Positions 36,316 through 46,129 are shown, counted from the stretch's first letter. The stretch: DNA of 56,626 nt from Saprospiraceae bacterium (GCA_020631235.1 JAHDHQ010000026.1:1-56626), one strand, 5' to 3'. The notes: generated from the letters alone by a model not told the origin. Made by a program: numbers and translations.

Positions 36316-37941
36316 CTAGAATCTATACCCTAATTTTGCATATCCGATATAGTTTAAATTATCAAAAGTAAAAGCTGGAGCAAAAGCTTCTCCGCCAAGT
36401 GCGAAAAACAAGGAATTAATGTCTCCTCTTTCGCTATCAGCTAATGCCATATTTCTGCTTGAGTTAAAGAGCTTAGAAAAATACCATCTTCCTTCTGCAA
36501 ATACTTTTGGAGAAAGTGTCAGCTTAGAAATATCTTCCAACTTATGATCATTATAGTGCATTCTAAGTCCAGCACCAAGCACTGGAATAGGTAACCATCT
36601 GTGTGTATCACATAATCCTAGAAAATGCCATCTAACACCAGGTTCTAGATATGCATGCACATTTGATCCTGCTGAAGCATCATTACAATCACATTCTGTG
36701 GATTCTCCACTATATAATCCATGGCTAGCTAAACCACCAATGATCCCGTATTCGAATAAATTGTTTTTGCAGGTGATGCCATTTAATACATCTCTTTTAT
36801 TTCTCCAATCTTTCCAAAATCCAGCTTCGAAAGCGCCGTGAAGGCTTGAATGGTTTAGTGGATTAGAAGATGGAGCAACTGGTTGACTGCCATAGTTTAG
36901 TCTTAAGGCTGCTTCTATGTTGCCTAGATCTCTGGCGTTGCTAGCACAATCTGAACAAATTTGTTTAGGTGCTTCTTTTTCTTGAAGTACAATCGTGGCC
37001 ATAGCTTCACAGCCATTGGCGTCTATGTATGCTTTTTTGTATGTACCTGCAGAATCAAAAGCCATACCTTCAAAATTGTATATTTCGCCTGCGGCAAAAT
37101 CAAATTTTTCTTCGGGTACTATAGTTTGATCGATAGGCTCGTAAAAATCTAAGTTAAGTATAGTATTTACTTTACCACAATTATCTGCTTTAGGCGTAGA
37201 GTGCATATAAGTACCTGTTTCATCATAAGTATAGCTAGTACCATCAATCGTCCATTCGTAGCTTTCTCCTTCACAAATTCGGATCACAGGTAAATTTTCA
37301 AAATCGTCCTCACAATTCACCACTTCTGTAACAACCTCTTTTTCAGTTGTAGCCGGTTTTCTAAATTCATCTGTCATAGGTTTAGAATACGTCTTACCAC
37401 ACACTGTGTAATAAATCAATTGTTGGTTATAGTCAGGATAAATGTTTTGCGGTGTTAAATCGTCACAAGGTTGTATCCCTTCTTTTTCCATTTGTGCTTT
37501 AAGTTCATCACAAACTTTATTGATATCAACTGTTTGATTTATGCCACGACTATCGCCTTCTACAATACAGAAGCCGTATAATCTCAATCGGTCAGGATCA
37601 GGCGTAAAACTGTTTCCCAGACTATTGGTATATGTTTTCGTCGCAGAAAGATTAAGTACTTGATGAGGCTTGATACCACTATTCAAGATTCCTTTTCGAC
37701 AGGCTTCAGACGGTAATTTTTGAAATGAAGTATTGCCACAACAAATCCAAACTGGCATATTAACTAATTCCGCTAAAGAATAGTCTACAGAAAGTTGTGC
37801 AAAATTATCGCCCCAAGTATAGCTTTTGCCATTAGGAGCATTATATGTAGGTGGATCTAGGTCTAAAGTAGCATCAACATTGGCAAAAACCATCTGAGTC
37901 GATATAGTTAAACTTAAGATATATATTAATAGATGTTTCAT
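36316..37941 (-). CDS. Secreted/outer-membrane protein of unknown function with C-terminal barrel-like region
   Basis: A protein of about 541 residues from the ATG giving signal peptide MKHLLIYILSLTISTQMVFA (a longer frame adds seven residues). The N-terminal half is Cys-containing and beta-rich with segments such as NAPNGKSYTWGDNF, VWICCGNTSF and ICEGESYEWTIDG, of the type seen in gliding or surface adhesins. The last 170 residues include paired strands (RLNYGSQPVAPSS, YLEPGVRWHFLGL, VFAEGRWYFSKLF) and the protein ends in GYAKLGYRF, with a terminal Phe as in outer-membrane barrels. No T9SS tail. It probably follows the 37979 gene in one transcript (37-base gap). Confidence 0.65.
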   Translation of the reverse strand: MKHLLIYILSLTISTQMVFANVDATLDLDPPTYNAPNGKSYTWGDNFAQLSVDYSLAELVNMPVWICCGNTSFQKLPSEACRKGILNSGIKPHQVLNLSATKTYTNSLGNSFTPDPDRLRLYGFCIVEGDSRGINQTVDINKVCDELKAQMEKEGIQPCDDLTPQNIYPDYNQQLIYYTVCGKTYSKPMTDEFRKPATTEKEVVTEVVNCEDDFENLPVIRICEGESYEWTIDGTSYTYDETGTYMHSTPKADNCGKVNTILNLDFYEPIDQTIVPEEKFDFAAGEIYNFEGMAFDSAGTYKKAYIDANGCEAMATIVLQEKEAPKQICSDCASNARDLGNIEAALRLNYGSQPVAPSSNPLNHSSLHGAFEAGFWKDWRNKRDVLNGITCKNNLFEYGIIGGLASHGLYSGESTECDCNDASAGSNVHAYLEPGVRWHFLGLCDTHRWLPIPVLGAGLRMHYNDHKLEDISKLTLSPKVFAEGRWYFSKLFNSSRNMALADSERGDINSLFFALGGEAFAPAFTFDNLNYIGYAKLGYRF

Positions 37942-37978
37942 TGTTTCTTTTTTAAATATCATTTAATGATTAAGGTGA

Positions 37979-38806
37979 TTACTCGACGACAACTAATTGT
38001 CTTGAGAAGCTTATGGACTCACCTTTAATGAGGACTACATACATTCCTGCGCTTAGGTCAGCGGTAACAGGGAAGGAGTTAACTTCGCCATTAACCACTG
38101 GTACATCAATAGGACCTTTTACTCTTCTTCCATTAGCATTAAATATGGTCAATTCAGCGGTTTCGCTTGCATCACCGAAAAACACATCCACAAAGAAATC
38201 GTCTCCAGATTTAACCGGATTACCAGATATCTTACAACCTACACATTTAATGGTTTGAGTGACTTGAGCTTGACAACCATTAGCATCTGTTATGTCTACA
38301 GTATAGGTTCCTTCTTCTAAGCCAGTGAATTCATATGTTTCTTCAATTGGCTCATCGTTTAATTTATACGTGTACGGTCCTTCGCCTCCATTTAGAGCCA
38401 CACTGAATGAACCTAAACTGCCGTTAATGCAATTTTTGTTGGTGGCATTATCAACATTTGCACTCAGCAAATCCGGAAAATCCAACATAAAGAAAATGGT
38501 AGTATCACAACCATTTACTGTTAGGTCAACAAAATAATCGCCTTCAGAAAGTCCCACTCTCTTTAAATCATCTGAGCCATCATTCCACAATATGGTGTCG
38601 TCCACATCTTGTACAAAGTTCAAATCGATGGTTCCAGATCCGGTACATGCGTTGAGATTTAACAATGGATTAATGTCTAATGACCCAGAGCCAGTTAAGG
38701 CAAAATGGTTTAGACTTGTATACTCAAAAGGTATGTGATTTTTTCCTTCTCCTTTTGCTACCAAGGCAAAGAGTAGGAGCGAAAAAGTGATCAATAGATT
38801 TTTCAT
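37979..38806 (-). CDS. SprB-repeat T9SS type A protein
   Basis: A 275-residue secreted protein with a signal peptide (residues 1-19), one SprB-like repeat (GSFSVALNGGEGPYTYKLNDEPIEETYEFTGLEEGTYTVDITDANGC, summarised by its GG-x-GPYTY and DANGC ends), and a T9SS sorting domain (GNPVKSGDDFFVDVFF to LVVVE). SprB repeats occur in gliding-motility adhesins and related surface proteins; with only one here, a motility role is not implied. The start lies downstream of an inverted repeat and a possible promoter at 38840-38884. Confidence 0.82.
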   Translation of the reverse strand: MKNLLITFSLLLFALVAKGEGKNHIPFEYTSLNHFALTGSGSLDINPLLNLNACTGSGTIDLNFVQDVDDTILWNDGSDDLKRVGLSEGDYFVDLTVNGCDTTIFFMLDFPDLLSANVDNATNKNCINGSLGSFSVALNGGEGPYTYKLNDEPIEETYEFTGLEEGTYTVDITDANGCQAQVTQTIKCVGCKISGNPVKSGDDFFVDVFFGDASETAELTIFNANGRRVKGPIDVPVVNGEVNSFPVTADLSAGMYVVLIKGESISFSRQLVVVE

Positions 38807-38839
38807 AAATGATGTTTTTTATCAATTAGCCTGCGAATG

Positions 38840-38884
38840 TAAACATAAGGCAAAACATATGCCATAAAATTTACATATGTTTTG
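38840..38884 (-). promoter_or_regulatory. Candidate promoter and 11-bp inverted repeat upstream of the SprB-repeat gene
   Basis: Read leftward, TATGTTTA (38847-38840) is one base off TAnnTTTG, about 33 bases before the ATG at 38806. Just upstream of it, CAAAACATATG (38851-38861) and CATATGTTTTG (38874-38884) form a perfect 11-bp inverted repeat around 12 bases. It may be an operator or a weak hairpin. The remainder of the 319-base gap 38807-39125 shows nothing I can identify. Confidence 0.35.
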
Positions 38885-39125
38885 TGTTAAATAACATTTA
38901 CTTAGGATAGATTCTGCATTTTTTATTTCAGCTATGCTTATTGCGCAGCACAAAATATTGGGTCTGGTATTTATACGATTGAGTTTACAAATAGTAACTC
39001 AAAACCCACTTTTTGTTTATTGAAAACGAATGAGAAAGCCAAATCAGCTCTTTTTTAACAATACTTTATCTTTTTTTGTCGCTTGGTTAAACTGGCAAAA
39101 GACCTAACTGTAAAATATTAAAGCA

Positions 39126-40556
39126 TTAATGTTTAATCATACTGGACGAATGAACAAGGCGATTATTTTCGCTGATTTGAAGCCGGTAATATCCAGCAGG
39201 AAGATTGGAAATATTTATACGATTTTCATGATTATATAAAGGCACAGCCAACACCTGTCGGCCAAAAACATCGTATACCATACATCTAGACTTTAGATTT
39301 AGATCCCTTCCTTTAATAAATATAAAATCCTCGCTAGGGTTAGGATAAATGTGGTAAGCTGCTTCTAATTGAGCATTTAATGCATTGGTGTGCGTACCTT
39401 CATTAAACCACAAAAAAGCATTTGCTGAACCGATTAAAGTATCTCTGTTGCAACAATTATAATCTCCGGTAATCACAAATTCATTGTTTTCAGTGGCTAT
39501 CATTTTACTAGGTCGCTGATGACCTTCATGAATGACTAAACTGTCTTTTATTTTTTTTCCTTCTTGATCTAGATATAATAATCCCATGGTCCAAGTCGTA
39601 TCAACATCATAATCTGTGTAAGCAAGAACAAAACTTTCGTCAGTTAGCTCGACCATGTGTCTTGCATAAACACCTAGGTGTCTCTCTTGAGCTACAATAT
39701 CTCCATCTGAGATTCTTAAAAAGTTTACTTGTCTGATTCCATCTTGATAAAATGAGCTATATATAATGTGATCTCCATTTTTTGCATGAATGACTTCCAA
39801 TTGACTACCATAGGAGGAAAAAGTACCGAGATCAAGAATCAATTCATCCTTGACTTTTTGTAAATGCTCATCGAAGAGCGAGTGGTAGATTTTTGTTTCA
39901 TTTTCGGCATAATAGACACTTAATGTTCCATCATCATTGAGTATCATTTTGGCTCTAAAAAACGGTTCGTCCTCTAATACAACTTCTTCTATAACATAAC
40001 CATCATTGTGAATAAGGCTTAAATAGGCTTCATTTTCGTTGGTAACAATATGTTTATACCAACTTAATAAGACAAAATGATCTTCTCTTTTGACCACATC
40101 TCTATATTGTTGCTGACAGTTTTCTGGAAATTGGACTCTTCTATTAAAACTTCCATCAGCATTGAAATAGAGAAGTTCTATCTGGGGAATACCAAACGGG
40201 TCATTAATCCCTAAACACTCAAATGTGTTAGCTACTTTTCCGATAGACATTAAAGTCCCATCTTCTTGAGGAAACAATTTGTAAGGATAGCTTTTCCATT
40301 CACTCAAATATTTATTTGACCAAATCACGTTTCCTTGCAAGTCTGTTTTTACAAGAAAATGGGCATATGGATCACCCCCAAAAATAGGGCTTGCATTAGC
40401 TTCGTATTCTCTCTCTTCTGCTAGGAAAATGATGTGATTATCTGGTGTTAAAGCAATTCTAGGAGCAATTAAATTATCGACAGATGCGTATTGCACAAAT
40501 TGCGCTGATACAACTGAGTGTAGAATTATTAGGGAAATAACCAAAGAATATTTCAT
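39126..40556 (-). CDS. T9SS type A secreted protein, propeller-like
   Basis: A 476-residue secreted protein with a signal peptide (MKYSLVISLIILHSVVSAQ). The body has repeated lines such as ALTPDNHIIFLAEERE, PQEDGTLMSIGKVAN, LNDDGTLSVYYAENE, AKNGDHIIYSSFYQDG and ATENNEFVITGDYNC, matching delta-60/propeller-type surface proteins, related in style to the 17331 gene product. The T9SS domain starts at AAYHIYPNPSEDFIFIKG and ends at HSSSMIKH. No enzyme motif. Confidence 0.8.
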   Translation of the reverse strand: MKYSLVISLIILHSVVSAQFVQYASVDNLIAPRIALTPDNHIIFLAEEREYEANASPIFGGDPYAHFLVKTDLQGNVIWSNKYLSEWKSYPYKLFPQEDGTLMSIGKVANTFECLGINDPFGIPQIELLYFNADGSFNRRVQFPENCQQQYRDVVKREDHFVLLSWYKHIVTNENEAYLSLIHNDGYVIEEVVLEDEPFFRAKMILNDDGTLSVYYAENETKIYHSLFDEHLQKVKDELILDLGTFSSYGSQLEVIHAKNGDHIIYSSFYQDGIRQVNFLRISDGDIVAQERHLGVYARHMVELTDESFVLAYTDYDVDTTWTMGLLYLDQEGKKIKDSLVIHEGHQRPSKMIATENNEFVITGDYNCCNRDTLIGSANAFLWFNEGTHTNALNAQLEAAYHIYPNPSEDFIFIKGRDLNLKSRCMVYDVFGRQVLAVPLYNHENRINISNLPAGYYRLQISENNRLVHSSSMIKH

Positions 40557-40720
40557 AAGCTAGTATGTCATCACCTAAGTTAATAAAGTATTTGGTTCTT
40601 TGCATGGCTTGAGGCTTGGCACTAATTTTTAAAGAAAATACCCAACCATTAATAAAACATTAACGATAGTATAGTTATACAATCAATAGAACCATTTCCA
40701 ATCATTAAAAAACTATACTT

Positions 40721-41224
40721 ATGAAAAATCTACCGTTAGTTATCCTTGCCATTTCCGCTTTAATCTTTGGCTCTTGTTCTTCACCCCAAGGCGATCCTCT
40801 AGATGCGTTGTATTACAACTCATTTGAGAACCATACAGATTTAGATGGTTTTGAAGGATATGCAGCTCAGGTTTCTGATGATGCACCTGCTGGTGGAGCC
40901 GATCAAAGTTTGTTAGTTTCTGGTGGTTGTATAGCTCCGCATTTTTATGGGGAAATAGGTCCTTTTGATCGTGATCATACGATAAATTTAGCCTTTTATG
41001 GGAAGTCTTTAGATGGGTTTGGTGGATCTTTAACTTTACATGTTCTATCAAATCCTCAGGAACGTATCGATGTTTTGGTGGAAGAAAAGACTTGGCAGCT
41101 TTATGAGAGGGGAAGTATTGTCTTACCTGCAGGAGAGATTTTGATGATGAATTTTATGTCTGGAGGCATTGCTGCAGCTACCACACTATTTGATGAAATT
41201 GCCTTATATAGTGATACCGAATAA
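40721..41224 (+). CDS. Small lipoprotein of unknown function
   Basis: A 167-residue lipoprotein with lipobox LIFGSC (Cys19). The mature part has a YYNSFENHTDLDGFEGYA start and beta-rich segments (GGSLTLHVLSNPQ, TWQLYERGSIVLPAGEILMMNF, TTLFDEIALYSD) like a carbohydrate-binding or galactose-binding-like sandwich, in which FDEIALY often closes the fold. Unknown function. Its stop abuts the stop of the convergent PLP decarboxylase, with no gap. Confidence 0.65.
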   Translation: MKNLPLVILAISALIFGSCSSPQGDPLDALYYNSFENHTDLDGFEGYAAQVSDDAPAGGADQSLLVSGGCIAPHFYGEIGPFDRDHTINLAFYGKSLDGFGGSLTLHVLSNPQERIDVLVEEKTWQLYERGSIVLPAGEILMMNFMSGGIAAATTLFDEIALYSDTE

Positions 41225-42640
41225 TTACATGCATTTATCAGCAGCCTCATGAAGAACATCTAGTGCAAGATCCACGTGTTTTTTCATGAGGTAGGTCTGA
41301 CCAAAGACGATTCTAATCATAATTTTGTCATTTACTTTAGTTTTAGTGAGATAGATTTTGCCCGCCTCATTTATATGATGCAGCAAATTAATGTTGCGAT
41401 TATTTTCTTGTTCTAAGTTGTGGTCCAATGTTGGTTTAAGTCGGATACAACTCATATTAAGAAAGCTAGGAGCTGTGAGTTCAAATTGCTCCCGAGCTAG
41501 GAGTTCTTGTACAAAGTATTCGTTTAGGGCAATGTGGTTTCTTAAAACGCTTTGTATGCCTTCTATGCCATAGGATCTTAAAACAAACCACAATTTTAAT
41601 GCCCTGAATCTTCTCCCTAGTGCGATTCCCCAATCTCGATAATCATTGACTACTCCACGGTGTTTAGTTTTTAAATATTCGGGAGATATTTCGAAGGTTT
41701 TTATCAAAGCTTCAGCATTTTTTACAAAATATGCTGAGCAATCAAACTGAGTAAAAATCCATTTATGTGGATTAAAAACAAAGCTGTCCATACTTTCAGC
41801 ACCTTCGATCATCCATCGATATTCTGAAAGTAACAAGGCAGAGCCGGCATAGGCAGCATCTACATGTAACCAAACATCATACTTTTTACAAATCTCAGCG
41901 ATTGCTCCTAAAGCATCTACCGCCAATGTACTGGTCGAACCCAAGGTAGCCACCACTGCACATGGTAATTTGTCCGATTTAAGATCTTCTACTATCGCCT
42001 TTTCCAAAGCCTCTGGAATAATGGATTGTTGTTGGTCAACACTAATTTTCACCAAGTTATTTCTGCCGATTCCACAAATCGCAACGGCTTTATCTATAGA
42101 AGAGTGAGTAGCTTCAGAACAATAAACCCTTAAGTGGCCAGGAACACCATTTAAATTGCTTTGAAAATTAGTTTTTACTTCGCGAGCAGTGAGTAATGCC
42201 GTAAGTGTTGCACTAGAAGCAGTATCTTGAATGACACCTTCCATATGAGTCGGTAAACCCATAGCGTCACGAAGCCACTCCATCATTTTTTGCTCTAACT
42301 CTGCGGCTGCAGGTGAGGTTTCCCATAGCATACATTGCGCTCCTATAGCTGCTGTAATTTGTTCGGCTAGCACTGATTCTACAGAGTTATTGGCTGGAAA
42401 ATAGGCGTGAAAGTTAGGATGTTGCCAATGCGTGATTCCAGGTACGATAATGCTTTGTAGATCAGCGATAATTTGATCAAAAGGTTCCCCTTTAATAGGC
42501 GCTTGAGCTGGAATTTGTCGGTAAATGTCTCCAGGTTTGACTTGGGATTTTACAGGCAGTTTTTCAATGTTTTCAAAATAGTCTTGAATCCATAGACTCA
42601 CATCCTGAGCATGCTTGAGGTAATCTTTTTTAAGAATCAA
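41225..42640 (-). CDS. Group II PLP-dependent (aromatic-L-amino-acid-type) decarboxylase
   Basis: A PLP decarboxylase of 471 residues in the group II family (AADC, tyrosine/tryptophan and histidine decarboxylases). The PLP Lys is near residue 293 in VFNPHKWIFTQFDCSAYF. Also seen: the N-terminal SLWIQDYFENIEKLPVKSQVKPGDI, HPNFHAYFPANNSVESVLAE, WETSPAAAELE, DTASSATLTALL and VHVDAAYAGSALL. It would remove CO2 from an aromatic or similar amino acid; the substrate is not deducible. The start is TTG: no in-frame ATG lies between an upstream TAG (at the terminator T tract) and residue 1, and the N-terminus aligns with the family's usual start. It is 139 bases downstream of the oxidoreductase operon. 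Confidence 0.88.
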   Translation of the reverse strand: MILKKDYLKHAQDVSLWIQDYFENIEKLPVKSQVKPGDIYRQIPAQAPIKGEPFDQIIADLQSIIVPGITHWQHPNFHAYFPANNSVESVLAEQITAAIGAQCMLWETSPAAAELEQKMMEWLRDAMGLPTHMEGVIQDTASSATLTALLTAREVKTNFQSNLNGVPGHLRVYCSEATHSSIDKAVAICGIGRNNLVKISVDQQQSIIPEALEKAIVEDLKSDKLPCAVVATLGSTSTLAVDALGAIAEICKKYDVWLHVDAAYAGSALLLSEYRWMIEGAESMDSFVFNPHKWIFTQFDCSAYFVKNAEALIKTFEISPEYLKTKHRGVVNDYRDWGIALGRRFRALKLWFVLRSYGIEGIQSVLRNHIALNEYFVQELLAREQFELTAPSFLNMSCIRLKPTLDHNLEQENNRNINLLHHINEAGKIYLTKTKVNDKIMIRIVFGQTYLMKKHVDLALDVLHEAADKCM

Positions 42641-42665
42641 TGGGATATTACTTTTGAGATAGGGT

Positions 42666-42703
42666 CAAAAAAAAACTAGTGCCGAGCTAAACTCTGACAC
42701 TAG
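42666..42703 (-). terminator. Intrinsic terminator of the 45663-42780 operon
   Basis: CTAGTG (42676-42681) pairs with CACTAG (42698-42703), with a further inner GAG/CTC pairing separated by mismatches. Read leftward it is followed by nine T residues (complement of the A run 42667-42675). It lies between the oxidoreductase stop and the decarboxylase start. Confidence 0.75.
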
Positions 42704-42779
42704 CCAATCATTATAGAACAACTTCCATTAGTAATCTAAATTATACAATTATTGTTCCAAAGTCAAGAAAATTGTACAA

Positions 42780-43931
42780 TTATAATTCAGTCCAGCAATG
42801 ATTGGCTTTTCCTGAGGCTATGCAAGCATAGATAAACTCCATGCCACGGACCCCATCCTGTATGGTAGGGAAGTCATTGTGATGTGGTTTTGACTGTGTT
42901 CCAGTCAATTTATTTTGGATACTCATGGCCACATTTTTATAGATGTTAGCAAATGCTTCAATGTAGCCTTCAGGATGACCAGAAGGTAATCGGCTCGCTG
43001 CTTGTGCTAAAGGATAGATCTCAGATCCACCAGTTCTAAATATTTGATCGGGTTTGTCTGACCATTTGGCCTGCAATTGATTAGGGTTTTCATGTGACCA
43101 TTGGACACCTCCAAGCGAACCATAAATACTTATGTTAAGATTATTTGCTTCTCCGGCGGATATTTGGCTAGCTATTAGTACACCATGTGCTCCATTATTA
43201 AATGCTAACAATATATTGTTGTCATCATCCAGTTTTCTGCCATCTACTTTTGTATTTACATTGGCGCAGATAGATGTAGCTTGTAAACCTGTAATATATT
43301 CTGCTAAATGATAAGCATGTGTGCCTATATCACCTAAGGCTCCAGCAATTCCTGATTTTGTAGGGTCAGTACGCCAGCTAGCTTGTTTTTGATTACTAGC
43401 TTCTAATAAAGTACTTAACCAACCTTGTGGATATTGTACAACTACTTTTTTTATAGTTCCTAATTTGCCATCAGCGATGAGTGCTTTAGCTTGCTTTACC
43501 ATGGGGTAAGCTGCATAGGTATGGGTCAATGCAAATATCAAGGCTTTTTCATTGACCAGTTTTTGAAGTGTATAAGCTTCTTCTAAATTAAAACAAAGTG
43601 GTTTATCACAAATGACATGAAAACCAGCTTCTAGGGCTAATTTGGCCGGTTCGAAATGTAGATGATTAGGAGTGACTATCGAGATTAAGTCCAGCCGTTT
43701 TTCTTCGGAAAGAGTGGCTTCTGCTTCGATCATTTCTTGATAGGAACCATAGACTCTTTCCTTTTCTAAATACAAATCTTGTCCGGATAAAGCAGAACGT
43801 TCAGCATTGCTGCTGAAAGCTCCAGCTACTAATTGGATATGCCCGTCAAGTGCGGCTGCCATTCGATGTACTTCACCGATAAAAGCACCTTGACCACCTC
43901 CGATCATGCCCATTCTTATCTTTCGTTTCAT
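42780..43931 (-). CDS. Gfo/Idh/MocA family oxidoreductase
   Basis: A 383-residue NAD(P)-dependent oxidoreductase of the Gfo/Idh/MocA family. Seen: Rossmann motif GMIGGGQGAFIGEVHR, NHLHFEPAKLALEAGFHVICDKPL (catalytic-region Lys in DKP) and IAGALGDIGTHAYHLAEYITG (family His). Members often act on sugars, inositols or aminosugars; the substrate is unknown here. It starts 4 bases after the upstream subtilisin gene and is followed by a terminator, so it is the second gene of that transcript, an odd pairing of a secreted protease with a cytosolic enzyme. Confidence 0.88.
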   Translation of the reverse strand: MKRKIRMGMIGGGQGAFIGEVHRMAAALDGHIQLVAGAFSSNAERSALSGQDLYLEKERVYGSYQEMIEAEATLSEEKRLDLISIVTPNHLHFEPAKLALEAGFHVICDKPLCFNLEEAYTLQKLVNEKALIFALTHTYAAYPMVKQAKALIADGKLGTIKKVVVQYPQGWLSTLLEASNQKQASWRTDPTKSGIAGALGDIGTHAYHLAEYITGLQATSICANVNTKVDGRKLDDDNNILLAFNNGAHGVLIASQISAGEANNLNISIYGSLGGVQWSHENPNQLQAKWSDKPDQIFRTGGSEIYPLAQAASRLPSGHPEGYIEAFANIYKNVAMSIQNKLTGTQSKPHHNDFPTIQDGVRGMEFIYACIASGKANHCWTEL

Positions 43932-43935
43932 AGCT

Positions 43936-45663
43936 TTAAAGCTTAATAATTTTACCAGAATAGCTAGTATCTATAGTATGCAATTTATAAAAATAAACAC
44001 CTGATGGAACAGTAGATAAACTGATTTTTTGTTCAGTACCTTCAAGTTTTAAGCTTAATATTAATCGACCATAGGTATCAAACAACTGTATAGATTCCAT
44101 AGGAGTATTGGCTGCTATATTAAATAGCTTGTATCCAGGATTTGGAAATACTTTATGGGATGCAATGGTAGTTTTTGTTTCTTCTGTTCCTGTATATTCT
44201 AGGGCCAATTGCACTGCTTGGTAAACATCTATCCGACCGTGACCATAAACTATATTAGGTATATCATCTGCCATGATTCCATCACAATCAATATCTCCTG
44301 TTTTTTTAACAGCAGTGGATTTAAGTATGTTTCTAATTTCTTCTACCTTACCTGCGAGTGATGGGTTTGCACTAATTATCAGTGCTACAGCACCGGCCAC
44401 ATGTGGTCCAGCCATACTTGTCCCACTCCAGGTCCTAAATTCGTCATTGAGATAAATCGAACGTACATTTTGTCCTGGAGCCACTACATCAGGTTTTATT
44501 CTAAAACTATTATCCACCAGAACAGGGCCGATAGAGCTAAATCCTGTAATGGTATCGTTATCTCTTGTTGCACCTACCGTAAAAGACTGTTCGAATATAG
44601 CCGCTGGATTCCTTACGGTGCCACAAGTGCTAGAGCCATTATTGCCGGCTGAAGCAACCACTACCGTTCCTGCTGCAACCAAGTTATTAACAGCTTCTTC
44701 TAAGACATGGAAGTTATCTATATCACATCCTTCCATAGGCGGACAGCCCCAACTATTGTTGATTACATGAGGAGCTAAACTGGGGTCTGGGTTTTCGCCA
44801 TTTAAATCAGTAGGGGCAAGAAAAAATTCAAAACATTCTAAATAAGTAGACGGTGTACCATATCCTCTTTCCATATTTCTGCAGGCAATCCAACTCGCTT
44901 CGGGTGCTACTCCTATTTTATTTTCTGCATCTTCCCCCACCATGGTACCCATGGTGTGTGTACCATGACCATGATCATCACAAGGAATATCCAAATCTAA
45001 ACCACATGGATTTGTATTTTCATCAATTAGTGAATCTTGATGTAGTGGATTAATCTCACGAATAGCATCATGCCAGTTATAATTGTGGTCAATGCCATCG
45101 TCTGTATAACCTCTATATTTATTTAAGATTAAAGCATTATCAAAATCGTAGCCTGTGTCCTGGCCAGCTATCACTACTCCTTCGCCTTTTATGCCTAACT
45201 GCCAGACACTATCCGCTTCTATTTTTTGGATTCCCCACTCTGGATCCATGCGTTGATGGGTCGATTCTTCTCGATATGTAGAGACCATAACAGGTTGATC
45301 ATAACTGATGGAAATTGGATTAAAATGATGCTCTATAAACTCTAATTGGTTTTCATTAATTTTTGCTTTTATCGCATTAGACACTATAAATGCGTGGAAA
45401 TCGATGTTTTGTGCTTGAAGGTATTGGATGACCTCAGCTTGGTATAGTTTTGCCTGCTCTTGTAATTGGGTATATACATACTCAGCTTTTTGGTTTTTTG
45501 TCCAATGTTGCATGTCTTCATTAAACTCAATAGAAGGAAAGGAAAGGATGACGTCTACGGAGGATTGGGTATTTAACTGGTCTAATACATCTTGAGTAAT
45601 GAGGGTGTTTTGACCAATTAACAACATTGGCCAAAAAGAAAAAAGAAATAAAAGGTACTTCAT
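43936..45663 (-). CDS. Secreted S8 (subtilisin) peptidase with T9SS tail
   Basis: A 575-residue secreted serine protease with a signal peptide (ending LLIGQ) and an N-terminal propeptide (about 19-140). The catalytic triad is Asp169 (IAGQDTGYD), His233 (DDHGHGTHTMG) and Ser416 (TWSGTSMAGPHVAG), with oxyanion Asn in NNSWGCPP. The protease domain ends near 490, and the T9SS sorting domain (KVFPNPGYKLFNIA to GKIIKL) anchors it outside the cell. It would degrade extracellular protein. It is followed 4 bases later by the oxidoreductase gene. Confidence 0.93.
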   Translation of the reverse strand: MKYLLFLFSFWPMLLIGQNTLITQDVLDQLNTQSSVDVILSFPSIEFNEDMQHWTKNQKAEYVYTQLQEQAKLYQAEVIQYLQAQNIDFHAFIVSNAIKAKINENQLEFIEHHFNPISISYDQPVMVSTYREESTHQRMDPEWGIQKIEADSVWQLGIKGEGVVIAGQDTGYDFDNALILNKYRGYTDDGIDHNYNWHDAIREINPLHQDSLIDENTNPCGLDLDIPCDDHGHGTHTMGTMVGEDAENKIGVAPEASWIACRNMERGYGTPSTYLECFEFFLAPTDLNGENPDPSLAPHVINNSWGCPPMEGCDIDNFHVLEEAVNNLVAAGTVVVASAGNNGSSTCGTVRNPAAIFEQSFTVGATRDNDTITGFSSIGPVLVDNSFRIKPDVVAPGQNVRSIYLNDEFRTWSGTSMAGPHVAGAVALIISANPSLAGKVEEIRNILKSTAVKKTGDIDCDGIMADDIPNIVYGHGRIDVYQAVQLALEYTGTEETKTTIASHKVFPNPGYKLFNIAANTPMESIQLFDTYGRLILSLKLEGTEQKISLSTVPSGVYFYKLHTIDTSYSGKIIKL

Positions 45664-45742
45664 CTTGCAGTTATTTATCTACAAGGTAAAGTGAAATTGT
45701 GATTATGCGAGTGTCGAAAGATACAATTTATATCAAAAAAGG

Positions 45743-46117
45743 CTAGAATTCTTCCTGGGAAACGATGGTGAAATAGTCACTATTATCCGAACGCACAAAT
45801 TCCCAGCTAGCTCCGTTTAAGTAATCTTTCGAAGAACGGTGACCCAAGTCATTTTCTACGATGATTTCATCAAAATAAGTAGTGATAGGTGCTTCGATAG
45901 TACTACCACCTTCTTGCAGTTCATTAGGAATAACAAACGATCTTTTTTGATTAAAAGGTATTTCGATAAGCGTGTCAATATTTGCACCTATCAGGGTGAT
46001 TGATAATGCATGCTCGCTTTGGTTGTCAAAATGATAGCGATGAGGAATATCAGGAGGTGAACAATGCATGAGTCCGATGAGAAAGAAAGCAAGGGTTATT
46101 TTTTGAATTTGTTTCAT
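45743..46117 (-). CDS. Small lipoprotein, tandem paralogue of the upstream gene
   Basis: A 124-residue lipoprotein with lipobox GLMHC (Cys19). It shares a clear pattern with the next gene upstream: HRYHFDNQSEHALSITLIG, then DTLIEIPFNQKRSFVIPNEL, an FDEI segment, RSSKDYLNGASWEFVRSDNSDYFTIV and a terminal EEF. No recognised domain. It is last in the five-gene overlapping operon from 48433, 12 bases after its paralogue. Confidence 0.7.
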   Translation of the reverse strand: MKQIQKITLAFFLIGLMHCSPPDIPHRYHFDNQSEHALSITLIGANIDTLIEIPFNQKRSFVIPNELQEGGSTIEAPITTYFDEIIVENDLGHRSSKDYLNGASWEFVRSDNSDYFTIVSQEEF

Positions 46118-46129
46118 AATAAACGTTAT

